This document shows, in pieces, positions 34,466 to 43,259 of a stretch of 64,000 bases of DNA (the first letter of the stretch is position 1; every line of letters begins with the position of its first letter). Both the position numbers and the translations under genes were made by a program. The notes below the pieces were generated by a model, which saw nothing but the letters and a program-made list of their open reading frames with translations, searched no databases and was not told the DNA's origin. Origin of the DNA: Haladaptatus halobius (lineage in GTDB: Archaea; Halobacteriota; Halobacteria; Halobacteriales; Haladaptataceae). Where the stretch lies: NCBI RefSeq assembly GCF_020618475.1, contig NZ_CP085335.1, forward strand, positions 2,170,001 through 2,234,000, written 5' to 3'.

Positions 34466-36175
34466 ATGGTACGACGCAAGACGGTCGCGGGAGTTCCGGC
34501 GGACTTAGCCATCATCTTACGAGATATCGGCGCGCTCGTGTTGATGCAGGCCGCGCTGATGGGGTTCACCGTCCTCCTCGCGCTCACCTTCGGCGAGTTC
34601 TACGCGGCGCTCGCGTTTCTGCTCGCGGGAGTCGTCACGGCGACGGTCGGCAGCGTCACCCGCAAAACCTTCGAGAACGCGCCGAACCCGGTGATGAAAC
34701 ACGGGATGGTCATCGCCGCCGGGGGCTGGTTCGCCACCGCCATCTTCGGTGCGATACCGTTCTTCCTCGCCGCGCATCTGACCCCCGTTTCGGTGATGAA
34801 CTCGTACGTTCCCGCGGGTGCGAGCTACAAGCCGATTCGCGTCGGCGGTGCGACGACGATGTCGAGTCTGGCGTACTTCCAGAACCCCCTGCACGCGCTG
34901 TTCGAGAGCATGTCCGGATGGACGGGAAGCGGACTGACGATGGCGGTACACGAACCGTCGCTACCCCGCGCCGTCCAGTGGTGGCGGTCGCTCATCCAGT
35001 GGGTCGGCGGAGTCGGCGTCATCGTCCTCACGACGGCCATCCTCGCACGCCCCGGAAGCGGGAGCTACGCGCTCTATCAAGCCGAGACGCGCGAGGAGCG
35101 AATCCACCCGAGCATCATCCACACGGTTCAGACGGTGTGGCGAATCTTCCTCCTCTACACCGTGCTCGCGATCGTCGCGCTGTTCGCCGCGATTCTGTGG
35201 AGCGAACCGCGGCTGAGCCTGTTCGAATCGTTCTGGCAGGCGCTCAATCACGCCATGACGGGGCTCTCAACGGGCGGATTCAGCGTCACGGACAACTCCA
35301 TCGCGTCGTACGACTCCCCGCTCATCGAGGGCGTCCTCCTGCCCATCATGACCCTCGGCGCTATCGCGTTCCCCATCCACTACGTGATGCTCCGCGACCG
35401 CAACCCCGACGCGCTATTCTCCGACCTCCAGACGCGCTGGCTGTTCATCCTCTTGGCCGCGGGTGCGGTCGTCCTGTCGGTGCAGAACGTCGTCACGCTT
35501 CCCGAGGCGAACGGGGCGTTCACCGAGACGGGGTGGTTCGGCCTCCAGAACGTCCGGATTCCGCTGGCGTGGGCCGGATTCGAGAGCCTCGGCCCGTCGC
35601 CGCTCGCCGCCGACGCGACGCGGGACTCCGTCTTCCAGTTCGTCAGCGCGCTCACCTGCACGGGGTTCCAGTCGTCCGATATCGGCGCATGGAGTGCCGG
35701 CGGTAAGCTCATCGTCAGCGGGGCGATGGTGCTCGGCGGCGCGGCGGGGAGCACCGTCGGTGGTATCAAGATCATCCGCGGATACATGATCAGCAAGGGC
35801 ATCCAGTGGGAGTTCTCCCGCGTCTTCCTCCCGTCGTCGGCGGTCGTCAACACCAAGATCGGGACTCGCGTACTCGACCGACATCAGATGTTCGAGGAGT
35901 TCAGCGAGGCGGCCATCGTGAGCATGCTCTGGATCATCCTGCTCATCACCGGAAGCGTCGTCCTCGTGAACGTCGCCCCCGGTTTCGGCTACGCCGACGC
36001 GCTGTTCGAGGTCGCCAGCGCGCAGGGCAACGTCGGCCTCTCGACCGGCATCACGGGGCCGACGATGTCGCCGGTCGCCGAGGGAATGCTCGTCCTGAAC
36101 ATGTGGGTCGGCCGTCTCGAAATCTTTCCCGTCCTCGTGTTTCTCCGCTCGGCGCTGTTCGGTCTCGAACCCTGA
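34466..36175 (+). CDS. trkH: Potassium uptake channel TrkH
   Basis: A 569-residue TrkH/KtrB-type potassium transporter with about ten helices in four membrane-pore-membrane repeats. The filter loops with glycines are visible as SMSGWTGSGLTMAV, AMTGLSTGGFSVTD, ALTCTGFQSSDIGAW and SAQGNVGLSTGIT. GSTVGGIKIIRGYM is the conserved gating loop. It works with the TrkA encoded immediately upstream. Its start, one base after the trkA stop, fits operon expression. Confidence 0.94.
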   Translation: MVRRKTVAGVPADLAIILRDIGALVLMQAALMGFTVLLALTFGEFYAALAFLLAGVVTATVGSVTRKTFENAPNPVMKHGMVIAAGGWFATAIFGAIPFFLAAHLTPVSVMNSYVPAGASYKPIRVGGATTMSSLAYFQNPLHALFESMSGWTGSGLTMAVHEPSLPRAVQWWRSLIQWVGGVGVIVLTTAILARPGSGSYALYQAETREERIHPSIIHTVQTVWRIFLLYTVLAIVALFAAILWSEPRLSLFESFWQALNHAMTGLSTGGFSVTDNSIASYDSPLIEGVLLPIMTLGAIAFPIHYVMLRDRNPDALFSDLQTRWLFILLAAGAVVLSVQNVVTLPEANGAFTETGWFGLQNVRIPLAWAGFESLGPSPLAADATRDSVFQFVSALTCTGFQSSDIGAWSAGGKLIVSGAMVLGGAAGSTVGGIKIIRGYMISKGIQWEFSRVFLPSSAVVNTKIGTRVLDRHQMFEEFSEAAIVSMLWIILLITGSVVLVNVAPGFGYADALFEVASAQGNVGLSTGITGPTMSPVAEGMLVLNMWVGRLEIFPVLVFLRSALFGLEP

Positions 36176-36380
36176 CCACCTATATAACGTATTCGGCTGT
36201 TGTAGAGCGTTGCGCCATCATTAACGGTTCTCAGGCCACGATAAACGAAATGGGACACTCTCGTCGCCTCAAAGGGGTGAATCGCAAGACAGAGACCGAA
36301 TAAACGGTTCGAACGCCCTCCAACAGAGAGGGGTTTTTATGCTATTGTCAGGGGAAGAAGGAACCGAGCAGGAAGTCACC

Positions 36381-36581
36381 ATGGCAACAAAAAATCAGGG
36401 GTTCCAGGCAGTAGTCGAACTGTGTGATAACTGCGGTCGTGAGACCTCGCACGAGGTTTCGGTTCAGATTCGAACCGAGAGCAAAAAGAAGGAGAACGCC
36501 GAATTCTCGCGCGAACCGTACCGCGTCACGAAGTGCCAGACGTGCGGCGAGACGAACAGCCAGCGGATGAACAACGCCTGA
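36381..36581 (+). CDS. Small zinc-ribbon protein
   Basis: A 66-residue protein with two CxxC knuckles: ELCDNCGRETSHE and TKCQTCGETNSQR, which would bind one zinc. Acidic and basic patches alternate. Known in haloarchaea as a conserved small protein without assigned role; it might bind nucleic acid or another protein. The ATG at 36381 is chosen over 36339 because TTTTTAT (36334-36340) is a good TATA box that leaves a leader of about 15 bases with AGGAAG before the ATG. Confidence 0.8.
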   Translation: MATKNQGFQAVVELCDNCGRETSHEVSVQIRTESKKKENAEFSREPYRVTKCQTCGETNSQRMNNA

Positions 36582-36698
36582 GTATCCGGTATCTACGTTC
36601 GACTATTATTCGTTTTCCGTCTGCCGTTGTGGCGACACGTCGTTCCACCGCCGCCGGCCGAGAGCTGTCACCGGGAACTAGTTGACAGTTCAGAGTAA

Positions 36699-37595
36699 TT
36701 ACCGCGTGAATACTTCGCATCCGTCTTCCGTGACGATGACGGAGTGCTCTTTCTGGCTGACGAGGAAGCCGTCTTCCTCCTTCAGCACCGGATAGCCGTG
36801 GATCACGTTCTGCATCTTGAGGCGGCGAACCGCCATCTCGGGGCGGGAGACGTCCAACCATCGGGTGGCGAAGGGGAGGGTTCGGAACTCCTCGGTGATC
36901 TGGTCGAGCGCCTGTCGAGCACTGCGGTCACGAACCGACGTTTCGCGTTCGAGGGCGAAGATCTCCTCCTCGGCACCCTCGCCGACTTTGCCGCTTCCGT
37001 CGGTGGCGAACGGTTCGATAGCGACCACGTCACCGACTTGCAACTCGATACCTTGCGAAACAGCGCGGTTGGGGATGTTCGGTTCCGTGTGCTGTTCGTA
37101 GTGTTCGAGGCCGTGGCCGGAGAGGTTAACGACGGGATTGTAGCCGTACCCCTCGATGACGGACTCGATTTCGGCACCGATATCGCCGGTCTCGACGCCG
37201 GGGCCGACCACTTCGAGGGCGGCGTCGAGGGCCTCTGCGCTGGCTTCGGCGAGGTCGTCGTGACCCGAGAGGTCGACCGTGATGGCGGTGTCCGCGAGCC
37301 AGCCGTCGATCTGTACGCCAATGTCGAGGTTGACCATCTCCTCGCCGAACGTGCTATCGTCGTCGATGCTCGGCGTCGCGTGCGCCGCCTCCTCGTCGAT
37401 GCTGATGTTCACCGGGAACGCCGGTTTTCCGCCGAGTTCGCGAATTCGATCTTCCGCGTATTCTGCGATTTCGAGGTGGCTCACGCCGACATCGACTCGG
37501 TCTGCGGTCTCTTCACGCACCTGTGCGAGTATCTCGCCGGCCTCCCGATGCTTCTCGTACTTCTCCGCCGAGAGGTCGACCTCCTGTTCGCTCAT
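36699..37595 (-). CDS. map: Methionine aminopeptidase, type II
   Basis: A 298-residue archaeal type II enzyme that removes the initiator Met. Metal ligands appear in order: VNLDIGVQIDGWLADTAI (two Asp), VNLSGHGLEHYEQH (His), VVAIEPFATDG (Glu) and EHSVIVTEDGCEVF (Glu). The insert between the last two ligands identifies type II. Start at MSEQEVDLSAEK; the frame runs 37 codons further upstream but those look non-coding. Confidence 0.94.
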   Translation of the reverse strand: MSEQEVDLSAEKYEKHREAGEILAQVREETADRVDVGVSHLEIAEYAEDRIRELGGKPAFPVNISIDEEAAHATPSIDDDSTFGEEMVNLDIGVQIDGWLADTAITVDLSGHDDLAEASAEALDAALEVVGPGVETGDIGAEIESVIEGYGYNPVVNLSGHGLEHYEQHTEPNIPNRAVSQGIELQVGDVVAIEPFATDGSGKVGEGAEEEIFALERETSVRDRSARQALDQITEEFRTLPFATRWLDVSRPEMAVRRLKMQNVIHGYPVLKEEDGFLVSQKEHSVIVTEDGCEVFTR

Positions 37596-37770
37596 GGCAC
37601 GTACTTTGCCCGAACGCCAGAAAGAGTTTGCGTTACATCGAACCCGTAGGCGGAGATTGACGCCGACGGCGAATCCGTGGTAACGCGAATGTAATTCGAG
37701 AAACACGTCATCGAACTCCCGAACGGTCGTCCCGGTTTATTGTCGTCAACGGGATATTGGATGTCTGCAC

Positions 37771-38658
37771 ATGCAGAGAGAAATCGGGGCCGTGCTCGCA
37801 ACGACACTACTGGTGCTCGCCAGCCTCTCGCTGGGAGCACTGGGAAGTGCGGGGACAACGACAGACGAAGGGGTACACCTACAGAACGTCACGGTCGAAC
37901 GACTCGAACTGGGGAACGTCACGGTCGAGAACGCGACCATCGAGACCATGGAGGTCGATCTGGTGCGGATAGAGGACCGAGACCGAACCTTCCGTAACGC
38001 GAGACTTCAGAACGTCTCGTTGGAACGGCTGTCGTTCGAAGGCGTCAGCGCGGAGAACATCGAGAGCGAAGAGCTGAGTAACGCGACGAATGGCGGGGAG
38101 AACGTTCCGTCGAACGTCTCCGTCAGCGACGTGACCATCGAACAGTTCTCGGTCGAGACGCTCGTCGTCGAGAATCTCACGATGGCCGAAGACGGAACGA
38201 CCACGACGACGGAAGGAACCGCGGAGACGACCACCGCCGAAGAGACGACCCAAGCAGCGAACGAATCGGCGCAGTCGTTGGGGAGCGTCACCATCCGAAC
38301 CGCCGACGTTCAGACGATGACCATCGAATCGCTGACGGTCGAGAGCATCTCGGTCGGTGGCGCAGAGACGACCGCCGAAGAAACCACGACCGCGGCGGAA
38401 AAGACCACGGCCAACGAGACGACGGCTAACGAAACGACCGCAGCGTCCATGGCGCTCCAAGACGAGATCGTCGTCGACAACATCTCAGTCGAGAACGTGA
38501 CCGTCGATAGCGCGACGGTCGCCGTCGCCAACGCCGAAAACGCGGTCGCCGCGGAGTCGCAAGCAACGACCGCCGCCCAAGCGACGACCACCGCCGAAGG
38601 AACGACCGCGGGCCAAGAGACGACGGTCGAAGCGACCGAAACGACGACCGCGGCGTAG
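37771..38658 (+). CDS. Exported Thr-rich protein with solenoid-like repeats
   Basis: A 295-residue protein with a Sec-type signal (QREIGAVLATTLLVLASLSL) and no membrane anchor at the C-terminus. Short repeats of the form NVTVExLxL recur in three blocks (residues about 38-110, 128-150, 175-205, 238-262): LQNVTVERLELGNVTVENA, VSDVTIEQFSVETL, TMTIESLTVESISV, DNISVENVTVDSATV. The 5-residue period suggests a right-handed beta-solenoid. The blocks are joined by Thr/Glu/Ala linkers (TTTTEGTAETTTAEETT). About a dozen Asn-X-Ser/Thr sequons predict heavy glycosylation. No family recognised. Confidence 0.75.
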   Translation: MQREIGAVLATTLLVLASLSLGALGSAGTTTDEGVHLQNVTVERLELGNVTVENATIETMEVDLVRIEDRDRTFRNARLQNVSLERLSFEGVSAENIESEELSNATNGGENVPSNVSVSDVTIEQFSVETLVVENLTMAEDGTTTTTEGTAETTTAEETTQAANESAQSLGSVTIRTADVQTMTIESLTVESISVGGAETTAEETTTAAEKTTANETTANETTAASMALQDEIVVDNISVENVTVDSATVAVANAENAVAAESQATTAAQATTTAEGTTAGQETTVEATETTTAA

Positions 38659-38700
38659 AACGCTCACAGCCGACCGTTTTTTCGGTACGCCGGACGGTCG

Positions 38701-39549
38701 CTACTCGCTCAGCGCGGTCTGCATCGCGTCGCTGTTGAACGCGCTTCCCGCGTTTCCGTCGCGGTCGAGAACGATGACGCCCGCGCTCGAACCGGTGAGT
38801 TCGGCGAATTCCGCCATTGCGCGATCGGCGGCCGCCTGCGCGTCGAGTCCGGATTCGAGGTGGCGGACCGCCCGCCGGGTGAGCGTCGCCTTGGCGATGT
38901 CCTCGCCGGCTCCGGTGGCGCTGGCCGCACCGGCTGGGGCGGCGTAGAAGCCGCTGCCGATTTGGGGTACGTCGCCGACTCGGCCCGCGAGCGCGAGCCA
39001 TCGCCCGCCGGTCGAGGTGGCCGCCGCGAACCGTTCTCCATCGTACGCGACCGCGCCGACCGTGTCGGATCCGCCGAACTTCTCGCGGAGCCACGCGACG
39101 TGTACGCGCGGCGCCCCATTGGGGACGTCGAGGTCGTTCCATCGCTCGCGGCTGCGTTCCGTCCAGAGGTCGACGCCCGTCTCGACGCCGAAATCGGCTC
39201 CCAGTTCGACCGCGTGTTCGCCGCTGACGAGGACGTGCGGCGTCTCCTCCATCACGACTCGCGCCACACTGACCGCGTGTTCGACGCCGGGCATCGAGCA
39301 GGCCGCGCCCGCGTCCCGGTCGCTGGTCATCATTCCCGCGTCGGTTCGAATCTCACCGTCGCTCTGAACCGCACCGCCGACGCCCGCGTTGAATCGCGGC
39401 GACGATTCGAGGACGTGAACCGCCGCCTCGACCGCGTCGACGACGGTTTCTCGCTCCTCGCCCGCCGCAGCAGCCTCGTCCAACACCGCCTGTCGCGGTT
39501 CGGGTTCGTCCGGTGCGCTTCCCGCCCCGCCGTGTACGATGACCTTCAT
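38701..39549 (-). CDS. Plant-type isoaspartyl peptidase/L-asparaginase
   Basis: A 282-residue Ntn hydrolase precursor. MKVIVHGGAGSAPDEPEPRQ and SPRFNAGVGGAVQSDGEIRT are the N-terminal signatures. Self-cleavage should occur before T163 in GGSDTVGAVAYDGERFAAA, freeing the catalytic threonine; ATSTGG and GSGFYA follow. It hydrolyses beta-aspartyl dipeptides and/or asparagine. It starts at the ATG complementary to 39547-39549; open sequence upstream is not part of it. Confidence 0.9.
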   Translation of the reverse strand: MKVIVHGGAGSAPDEPEPRQAVLDEAAAAGEERETVVDAVEAAVHVLESSPRFNAGVGGAVQSDGEIRTDAGMMTSDRDAGAACSMPGVEHAVSVARVVMEETPHVLVSGEHAVELGADFGVETGVDLWTERSRERWNDLDVPNGAPRVHVAWLREKFGGSDTVGAVAYDGERFAAATSTGGRWLALAGRVGDVPQIGSGFYAAPAGAASATGAGEDIAKATLTRRAVRHLESGLDAQAAADRAMAEFAELTGSSAGVIVLDRDGNAGSAFNSDAMQTALSE

Positions 39550-39644
39550 GTGCGGTGTTCTCGCGGCAGGTGTCTTAAGTTCCGACGAACCGGCATTCGA
39601 CCGAAAGCGAAAATAGCTCGACAAAACGAATCGGGTATCGAACC

Positions 39645-40352
39645 ATGACGATGTACGTGCGCGACGAGACGGCCGAGTGCCGAACCGTCGACGGTTGGGA
39701 CGACGGTGTCGGCTGGATGGTCCATCCCGACGAGGAGGGCAAGCGGACGAGTCACGCGATTCGCGGCGAGAACGGCGGCATCTGGCTCGTCGACCCCTTG
39801 AATGCGCCGGGCGTAGACGACCTGCTCGCGGAACTCGGCGAGGTCGTCGGCGTGGCCGTGCTCTCGAACTGGCACGCCCGAGACGCGGGAGCCTTCGCCC
39901 GTCGTCACGGCGTCGCCGTCCACCTTCCGGAGTGGATGACCCGAATCGAAGAGCGCGTGGACGCCACAGTCGAACGGTATTCGGCGGAGATCGGCGACTC
40001 CGGCCTTCGAGTGCGAAGATGCCACCCGCTACCCGGTTGGCACGAAGCGATAGCATACCGCGAATCCGACGGGACGCTCTACGTGCCAGACGTTCTCGGA
40101 ACCGCCCCCCTGTTCACCGTCGGCGATTAGCGAATCGGCGTTTATCTCCTCAGACGCCCGTTTCCGCCCCGGAACGCGTTCGTCGACTTCGACCCCGAAC
40201 GAATCCTCGTCGGTCACGGTGAGGGCGTCTTCGAGGGAGCGGCGGCGGCACTCTCCGACGCCCTCGCGGGAGCGCGACGGCGATTTCCGCGCGGACTTCT
40301 CGAAAGCGGTGGCGCGCAACTACGCGCACTCGTGGGGGCGGTGACGAACTGA
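39645..40352 (+). pseudogene. MBL-fold-like haloarchaeal protein with amber stop
   Basis: Opens MTMYVRDETAECRTVDGWDD and runs through VVGVAVLSNWHARDAGAFAR (a metallo-beta-lactamase-like HxRD site) to LFTVGD, where TAG (40128-40130) occurs. The same frame continues RIGVYLLRRPFPPRNAFVDF, then DPERILVGHGEGVFEG and a C-terminal helix to TGA at 40350-40352. Fused through the stop the protein is 235 residues and looks complete. GAG to TAG is the likely change (GDERIGVYL). The truncated product of 161 residues lacks the GHGEG metal loop. Confidence 0.82.
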
Positions 40353-40503
40353 CGAAGCGGGACGTATCGACCGTCGAAACGGAAAAGTATCGCCGAGAAT
40401 GCGGTTCGAGTGGGTCGGACAGCTGCTAGTACCTCCTTCGAACCCGCGAACCGATTCAATTCTTAAAGGAAGTATAATGCTCATACGGGGGACAAACGGC
40501 AGG

Positions 40504-40511
40504 TATTATAT
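40504..40511 (+). promoter_or_regulatory. TATA box of icd
   Basis: TATTATAT, 28-35 bases before the icd ATG at 40539. It lies in an AT-rich patch in otherwise GC-rich sequence and predicts a leader of only a few bases. Confidence 0.65.
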
Positions 40512-40538
40512 CCAAGTCGAAACAGAGTTCGAACGTTC

Positions 40539-41804
40539 ATGAGCTACGAGTTCGAGAAGGTAGACGTACCTGAGGACGGGGAACAAATCACGTACGACGA
40601 GGAGACGGGGAAGCTGAACGTGCCCGAAAATCCCATCGTTCCGATCGTCCACGGAGACGGCATCGGGACGGACGTCGGACCGGCGGCCCAGAAGGTGCTC
40701 GACGCCGCGGCGAAGGCGACGGGACGCGAGATAGATTGGATGCGCGTCTACGCGGGCGCCAGCGCACGCGAAAAGTACGACGAAAACCTGCCGGACGACA
40801 CCGTCGAAGCCATCAAGAAGTTCAAGATCGCCATCAAGGGACCGCTCACGACGCCGGTCGGGGCCGGGTTCCGCAGTTTGAACGTCGCACTCCGCCAGAA
40901 ACTCGACCTGTACGCGAACGTCCGCCCGACGTACCATCTCGATAACGTTCCGTCGCCGGTCAAACGTCCAGAAGCGATGGACATGGTCTTCTTCCGCGAA
41001 AACACGGAGGACGTGTACGCCGGTATCGAGTGGGAAGCCGGTACCGACGAGGTACAGCGGGTCAAGGAGTTCGTCGAAGAAGAGATGGGGGCCACGGGCG
41101 TCATCCACGACGGTCCCGTCGGTATCGGCGTCAAACCCATCTCGGAGTTCGGGTCGAAGCGCCTCGTCCGCGAAGCCATCGACTACGCCCTCGAAAACGA
41201 CCGCGACTCGGTCACGCTGGTTCACAAGGGCAACATCATGAAGTTCACCGAGGGCGCGTTCCGCGACTGGGGCTACGAACTCGCCGAGGAGGAGTACGGC
41301 GACGTCACCATCACGGAAGACGAACTCTGGGACGAGTACGACGGCGAACAGCCCGAAGACAAACTTGTCGTCAAAGACCGCATCGCGGACAACATGCTCC
41401 AACAGATCCTCACCCGCACCGACGAGTACGAAGTCATCGCCACGATGAACCTGAACGGCGACTACATGTCCGACGCCGCGGGTGCCCAGATCGGCGGCCT
41501 TGGCATCGCACCGGGTGCGAACTTCGGCGACCACCGCTGTCTCGCCGAACCCGTCCACGGCTCCGCTCCGAAGTATGCGGGACAGGACAAAGTCAACCCG
41601 ACCGCGATGATCCTCTCCGGTCGCCTCATGCTCGAGTACATGGGCTGGAAGGACGCGGGCAAACTCGTCCGCGACGCCGTCGAGGAGACGATCTCCTCCG
41701 GCCAAGTCACCTACGACCTCGAACGCCAGATTGAAGGCGGGGAGAAACTCGCCACCAGCGAGTACGCCGACGCCATCGTCGAGAACATCGAAAAACTCTC
41801 GTAA
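40539..41804 (+). CDS. icd: Isocitrate dehydrogenase (NADP+)
   Basis: A 421-residue TCA-cycle enzyme oxidising isocitrate to 2-oxoglutarate and CO2. IVHGDGIGTDVGPA opens the catalytic domain, FKIAIKGPLTTPVGAGFRSL contains the substrate-binding Ser/Arg region, and MNLNGDYMSDAAGAQIGGLG is the NAD(P)-binding/metal signature with the Asp ligands. Length and sequence match the prokaryotic NADP type. Stand-alone gene with its own promoter. Confidence 0.94.
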   Translation: MSYEFEKVDVPEDGEQITYDEETGKLNVPENPIVPIVHGDGIGTDVGPAAQKVLDAAAKATGREIDWMRVYAGASAREKYDENLPDDTVEAIKKFKIAIKGPLTTPVGAGFRSLNVALRQKLDLYANVRPTYHLDNVPSPVKRPEAMDMVFFRENTEDVYAGIEWEAGTDEVQRVKEFVEEEMGATGVIHDGPVGIGVKPISEFGSKRLVREAIDYALENDRDSVTLVHKGNIMKFTEGAFRDWGYELAEEEYGDVTITEDELWDEYDGEQPEDKLVVKDRIADNMLQQILTRTDEYEVIATMNLNGDYMSDAAGAQIGGLGIAPGANFGDHRCLAEPVHGSAPKYAGQDKVNPTAMILSGRLMLEYMGWKDAGKLVRDAVEETISSGQVTYDLERQIEGGEKLATSEYADAIVENIEKLS

Positions 41805-41842
41805 ATCTCGAACGCGATTTTTTTCGTTTCTATTCCTGGCAG

Positions 41843-42178
41843 TCACTTCCACGGCACGTCCAATCGCGGCGGGCTGAACACGTCGATACCGAGAACCGGC
41901 GTGTCACCTCTGTTCTCCGCCGCGTGCGGTTCGTCGCCCGGAATCGCGTATGAGTCCTGTTCTTTAACCACTACCTCCTCGCCATCGACGACGAACGTCA
42001 GCGCGCCGCTGTAGACGAATCCCGTCTGCTCGTGTTCGTGGCTGTGTTTCGGCACCGTCGCGCCGGATTCGATGCGGAAATGCTGGATACTCATGCGATC
42101 TCCGGCGGCGAGCTGTGCGAGATAGACTCCGTCGGTGGCTTCCACGGCGTCGCGGTCTGAGAGGGGAATCGACTCCAT
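41843..42178 (-). CDS. Cupin-domain protein
   Basis: A 111-residue single cupin barrel. Motif 1 is PKHSHEHEQTGFVYSG (two His, Glu) and motif 2 is PGDEPHAAENRGD (His), so a mononuclear metal site is complete. The reaction is unknown; small cupins of this kind act as sensors, isomerases or dioxygenases. It starts at MESIPLSDRDAVE. Convergent with icd, with 38 bp between stops. Confidence 0.85.
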   Translation of the reverse strand: MESIPLSDRDAVEATDGVYLAQLAAGDRMSIQHFRIESGATVPKHSHEHEQTGFVYSGALTFVVDGEEVVVKEQDSYAIPGDEPHAAENRGDTPVLGIDVFSPPRLDVPWK

Positions 42179-42254
42179 GACATCAATTCGCACGCAAGGG
42201 ACGTAAATCTCGGGGCGAGAGTTTAAGTACGAGAACGGAACCAACTCTGGCGAG

Positions 42255-42422
42255 ATGTCGGTCGAACTGCTCGTGGGTATCGCGGCCGCGGTTCTCCTCG
42301 TCGCGCGTCCGTTGACTACTACGGTACGCGAGCAGCCACCGAACTGGCGGTGCCCCCCCGACTCGCTTGCGACGACCGAATCCGACCGCCGCGTCCAAGC
42401 CGCCGCCCGAACGCAGGGTTGA
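42255..42422 (+). CDS. Possible small membrane protein
   Basis: An open frame of 55 codons starting MSVELLVGIAAAVLLVARPL, a convincing single transmembrane helix, followed by a hydrophilic tail with no features. It ends 26 bp before the zinc-ribbon protein gene on the same strand. Small one-helix genes are common here, but the tail's composition (many Thr, Arg, Pro) raises the possibility that it is a truncated or frameshifted remnant. Confidence 0.4.
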   Translation: MSVELLVGIAAAVLLVARPLTTTVREQPPNWRCPPDSLATTESDRRVQAAARTQG

Positions 42423-42448
42423 ACAGGGCGGCGACCGGAGGTGCGAGC

Positions 42449-42967
42449 ATGTACAGCGTCGTCGGCTGTAGCGCGTGTAACAACCTGTGGATAGTCGAGG
42501 GGCGGCCCGAGACGACGCAGTGTTCGCGCTGCGGGAAGCGCCGTAAATTCCGGAAGTTGAAGAAGTTCGTCGAAACCGACGACGAAGACTACGCGCGCGA
42601 GGTTCGCGCCTCGATGATCGCCAATCGACAGGGCCACGGCGACGCCTTCGCCGAACTCGATTCGTTCGCTGAGATGGACTCGCAGATCGAGGACGCCGGG
42701 ATGGACGACGAGGAGTATCTCGACCGCTCCGGCATCGACACCGACGATGTCGCCACCGCCGGAGAGCCCTCCCGCCGTAGCGCGAGCAAAGGTAAAAAGC
42801 AGGTCGTGCTCGACGCACTGTCGAATCTCGACGAGCCCGACGAAAGAGAAATCGTCACGTACGCGCGAGAGCGAGGCGTCTCCGCCGAATACGTCCGACG
42901 AGCGCTCGAAAAGCTCTCCCGGCGCGGCGAAATCAGCGAGAGCCAAGGTCGCTATCGTCGTCTCTAA
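42449..42967 (+). CDS. Zinc-ribbon/winged-helix protein, DUF5817-like
   Basis: A 172-residue protein. The N-terminal ribbon has VVGCSACNNLWIVEGRPETT then QCSRCGKRRKFRKLKKF, four cysteines binding a zinc. An acidic middle follows, and the C-terminal 50 residues (KKQVVLDALSNLDEPDEREI and YVRRALEKLSRRGEISESQG) look like a winged helix of the replication/transcription-factor type. I recall this arrangement as haloarchaeal DUF5817. Possible nucleic-acid-binding role; not characterised. Confidence 0.8.
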   Translation: MYSVVGCSACNNLWIVEGRPETTQCSRCGKRRKFRKLKKFVETDDEDYAREVRASMIANRQGHGDAFAELDSFAEMDSQIEDAGMDDEEYLDRSGIDTDDVATAGEPSRRSASKGKKQVVLDALSNLDEPDEREIVTYARERGVSAEYVRRALEKLSRRGEISESQGRYRRL

Positions 42968-42991
42968 AGAAGGAAGGAGGGAACTCCCAAT

Positions 42992-43132
42992 TCAGGGAAG
43001 CGCACCGTTCAGTCCCCTCCACACGGCAACCATCAACGTGAGGAAGGTGAGCAGTAGCTTCAGGAACTGAAGGACGTGATACGCCCGGGAGTCAGTGATC
43101 GGTGCGTCCCCGTCGGTGGTGGATGCGGCCAT
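42992..43132 (-). CDS. 46-residue single-pass membrane protein
   Basis: MAASTTDGDAPITDSRAYHV then VLQFLKLLLTFLTLMVAVW, an amphipathic/hydrophobic helix, ending RGLNGALP. It lies downstream of hmgA in the same direction (127-bp gap) and is preceded at 43151-43187 by a strong stem-loop. Too short for most gene finders; the clean start, single helix and proper stop support it. No family recognised. Confidence 0.5.
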   Translation of the reverse strand: MAASTTDGDAPITDSRAYHVLQFLKLLLTFLTLMVAVWRGLNGALP

Positions 43133-43150
43133 CGGAGGTCACTATCGGGT

Positions 43151-43187
43151 GGCACGGTGCGAGTGATTCGATTCGCTCGCACGTGCC
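43151..43187. repeat. Stem-loop between hmgA and small membrane gene
   Basis: GGCACGGTGCGAG (43151-43163) pairs with CTCGCACGTGCC (43176-43187) with one bulged base, giving 12 base pairs around a 12-base loop containing the direct repeat GATTC-GATTC. Its distance from the small gene start (19 bp) suits an operator or 5' structure; it could equally end the hmgA transcript. A 12-base palindrome AATTCTAGAATT follows at 43216-43227. Confidence 0.5.
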
Positions 43188-43259
43188 AACAGACAGTTAC
43201 ACGCCAACCATAATAAATTCTAGAATTATTTCTCCGTAATATACCTTCGCAAGGGACGA

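Noticed and set aside
41843..42946. 368-codon open frame containing the cupin
   Set aside because: Only the last 111 codons encode a recognisable protein; the rest is antisense to the zinc-ribbon gene.
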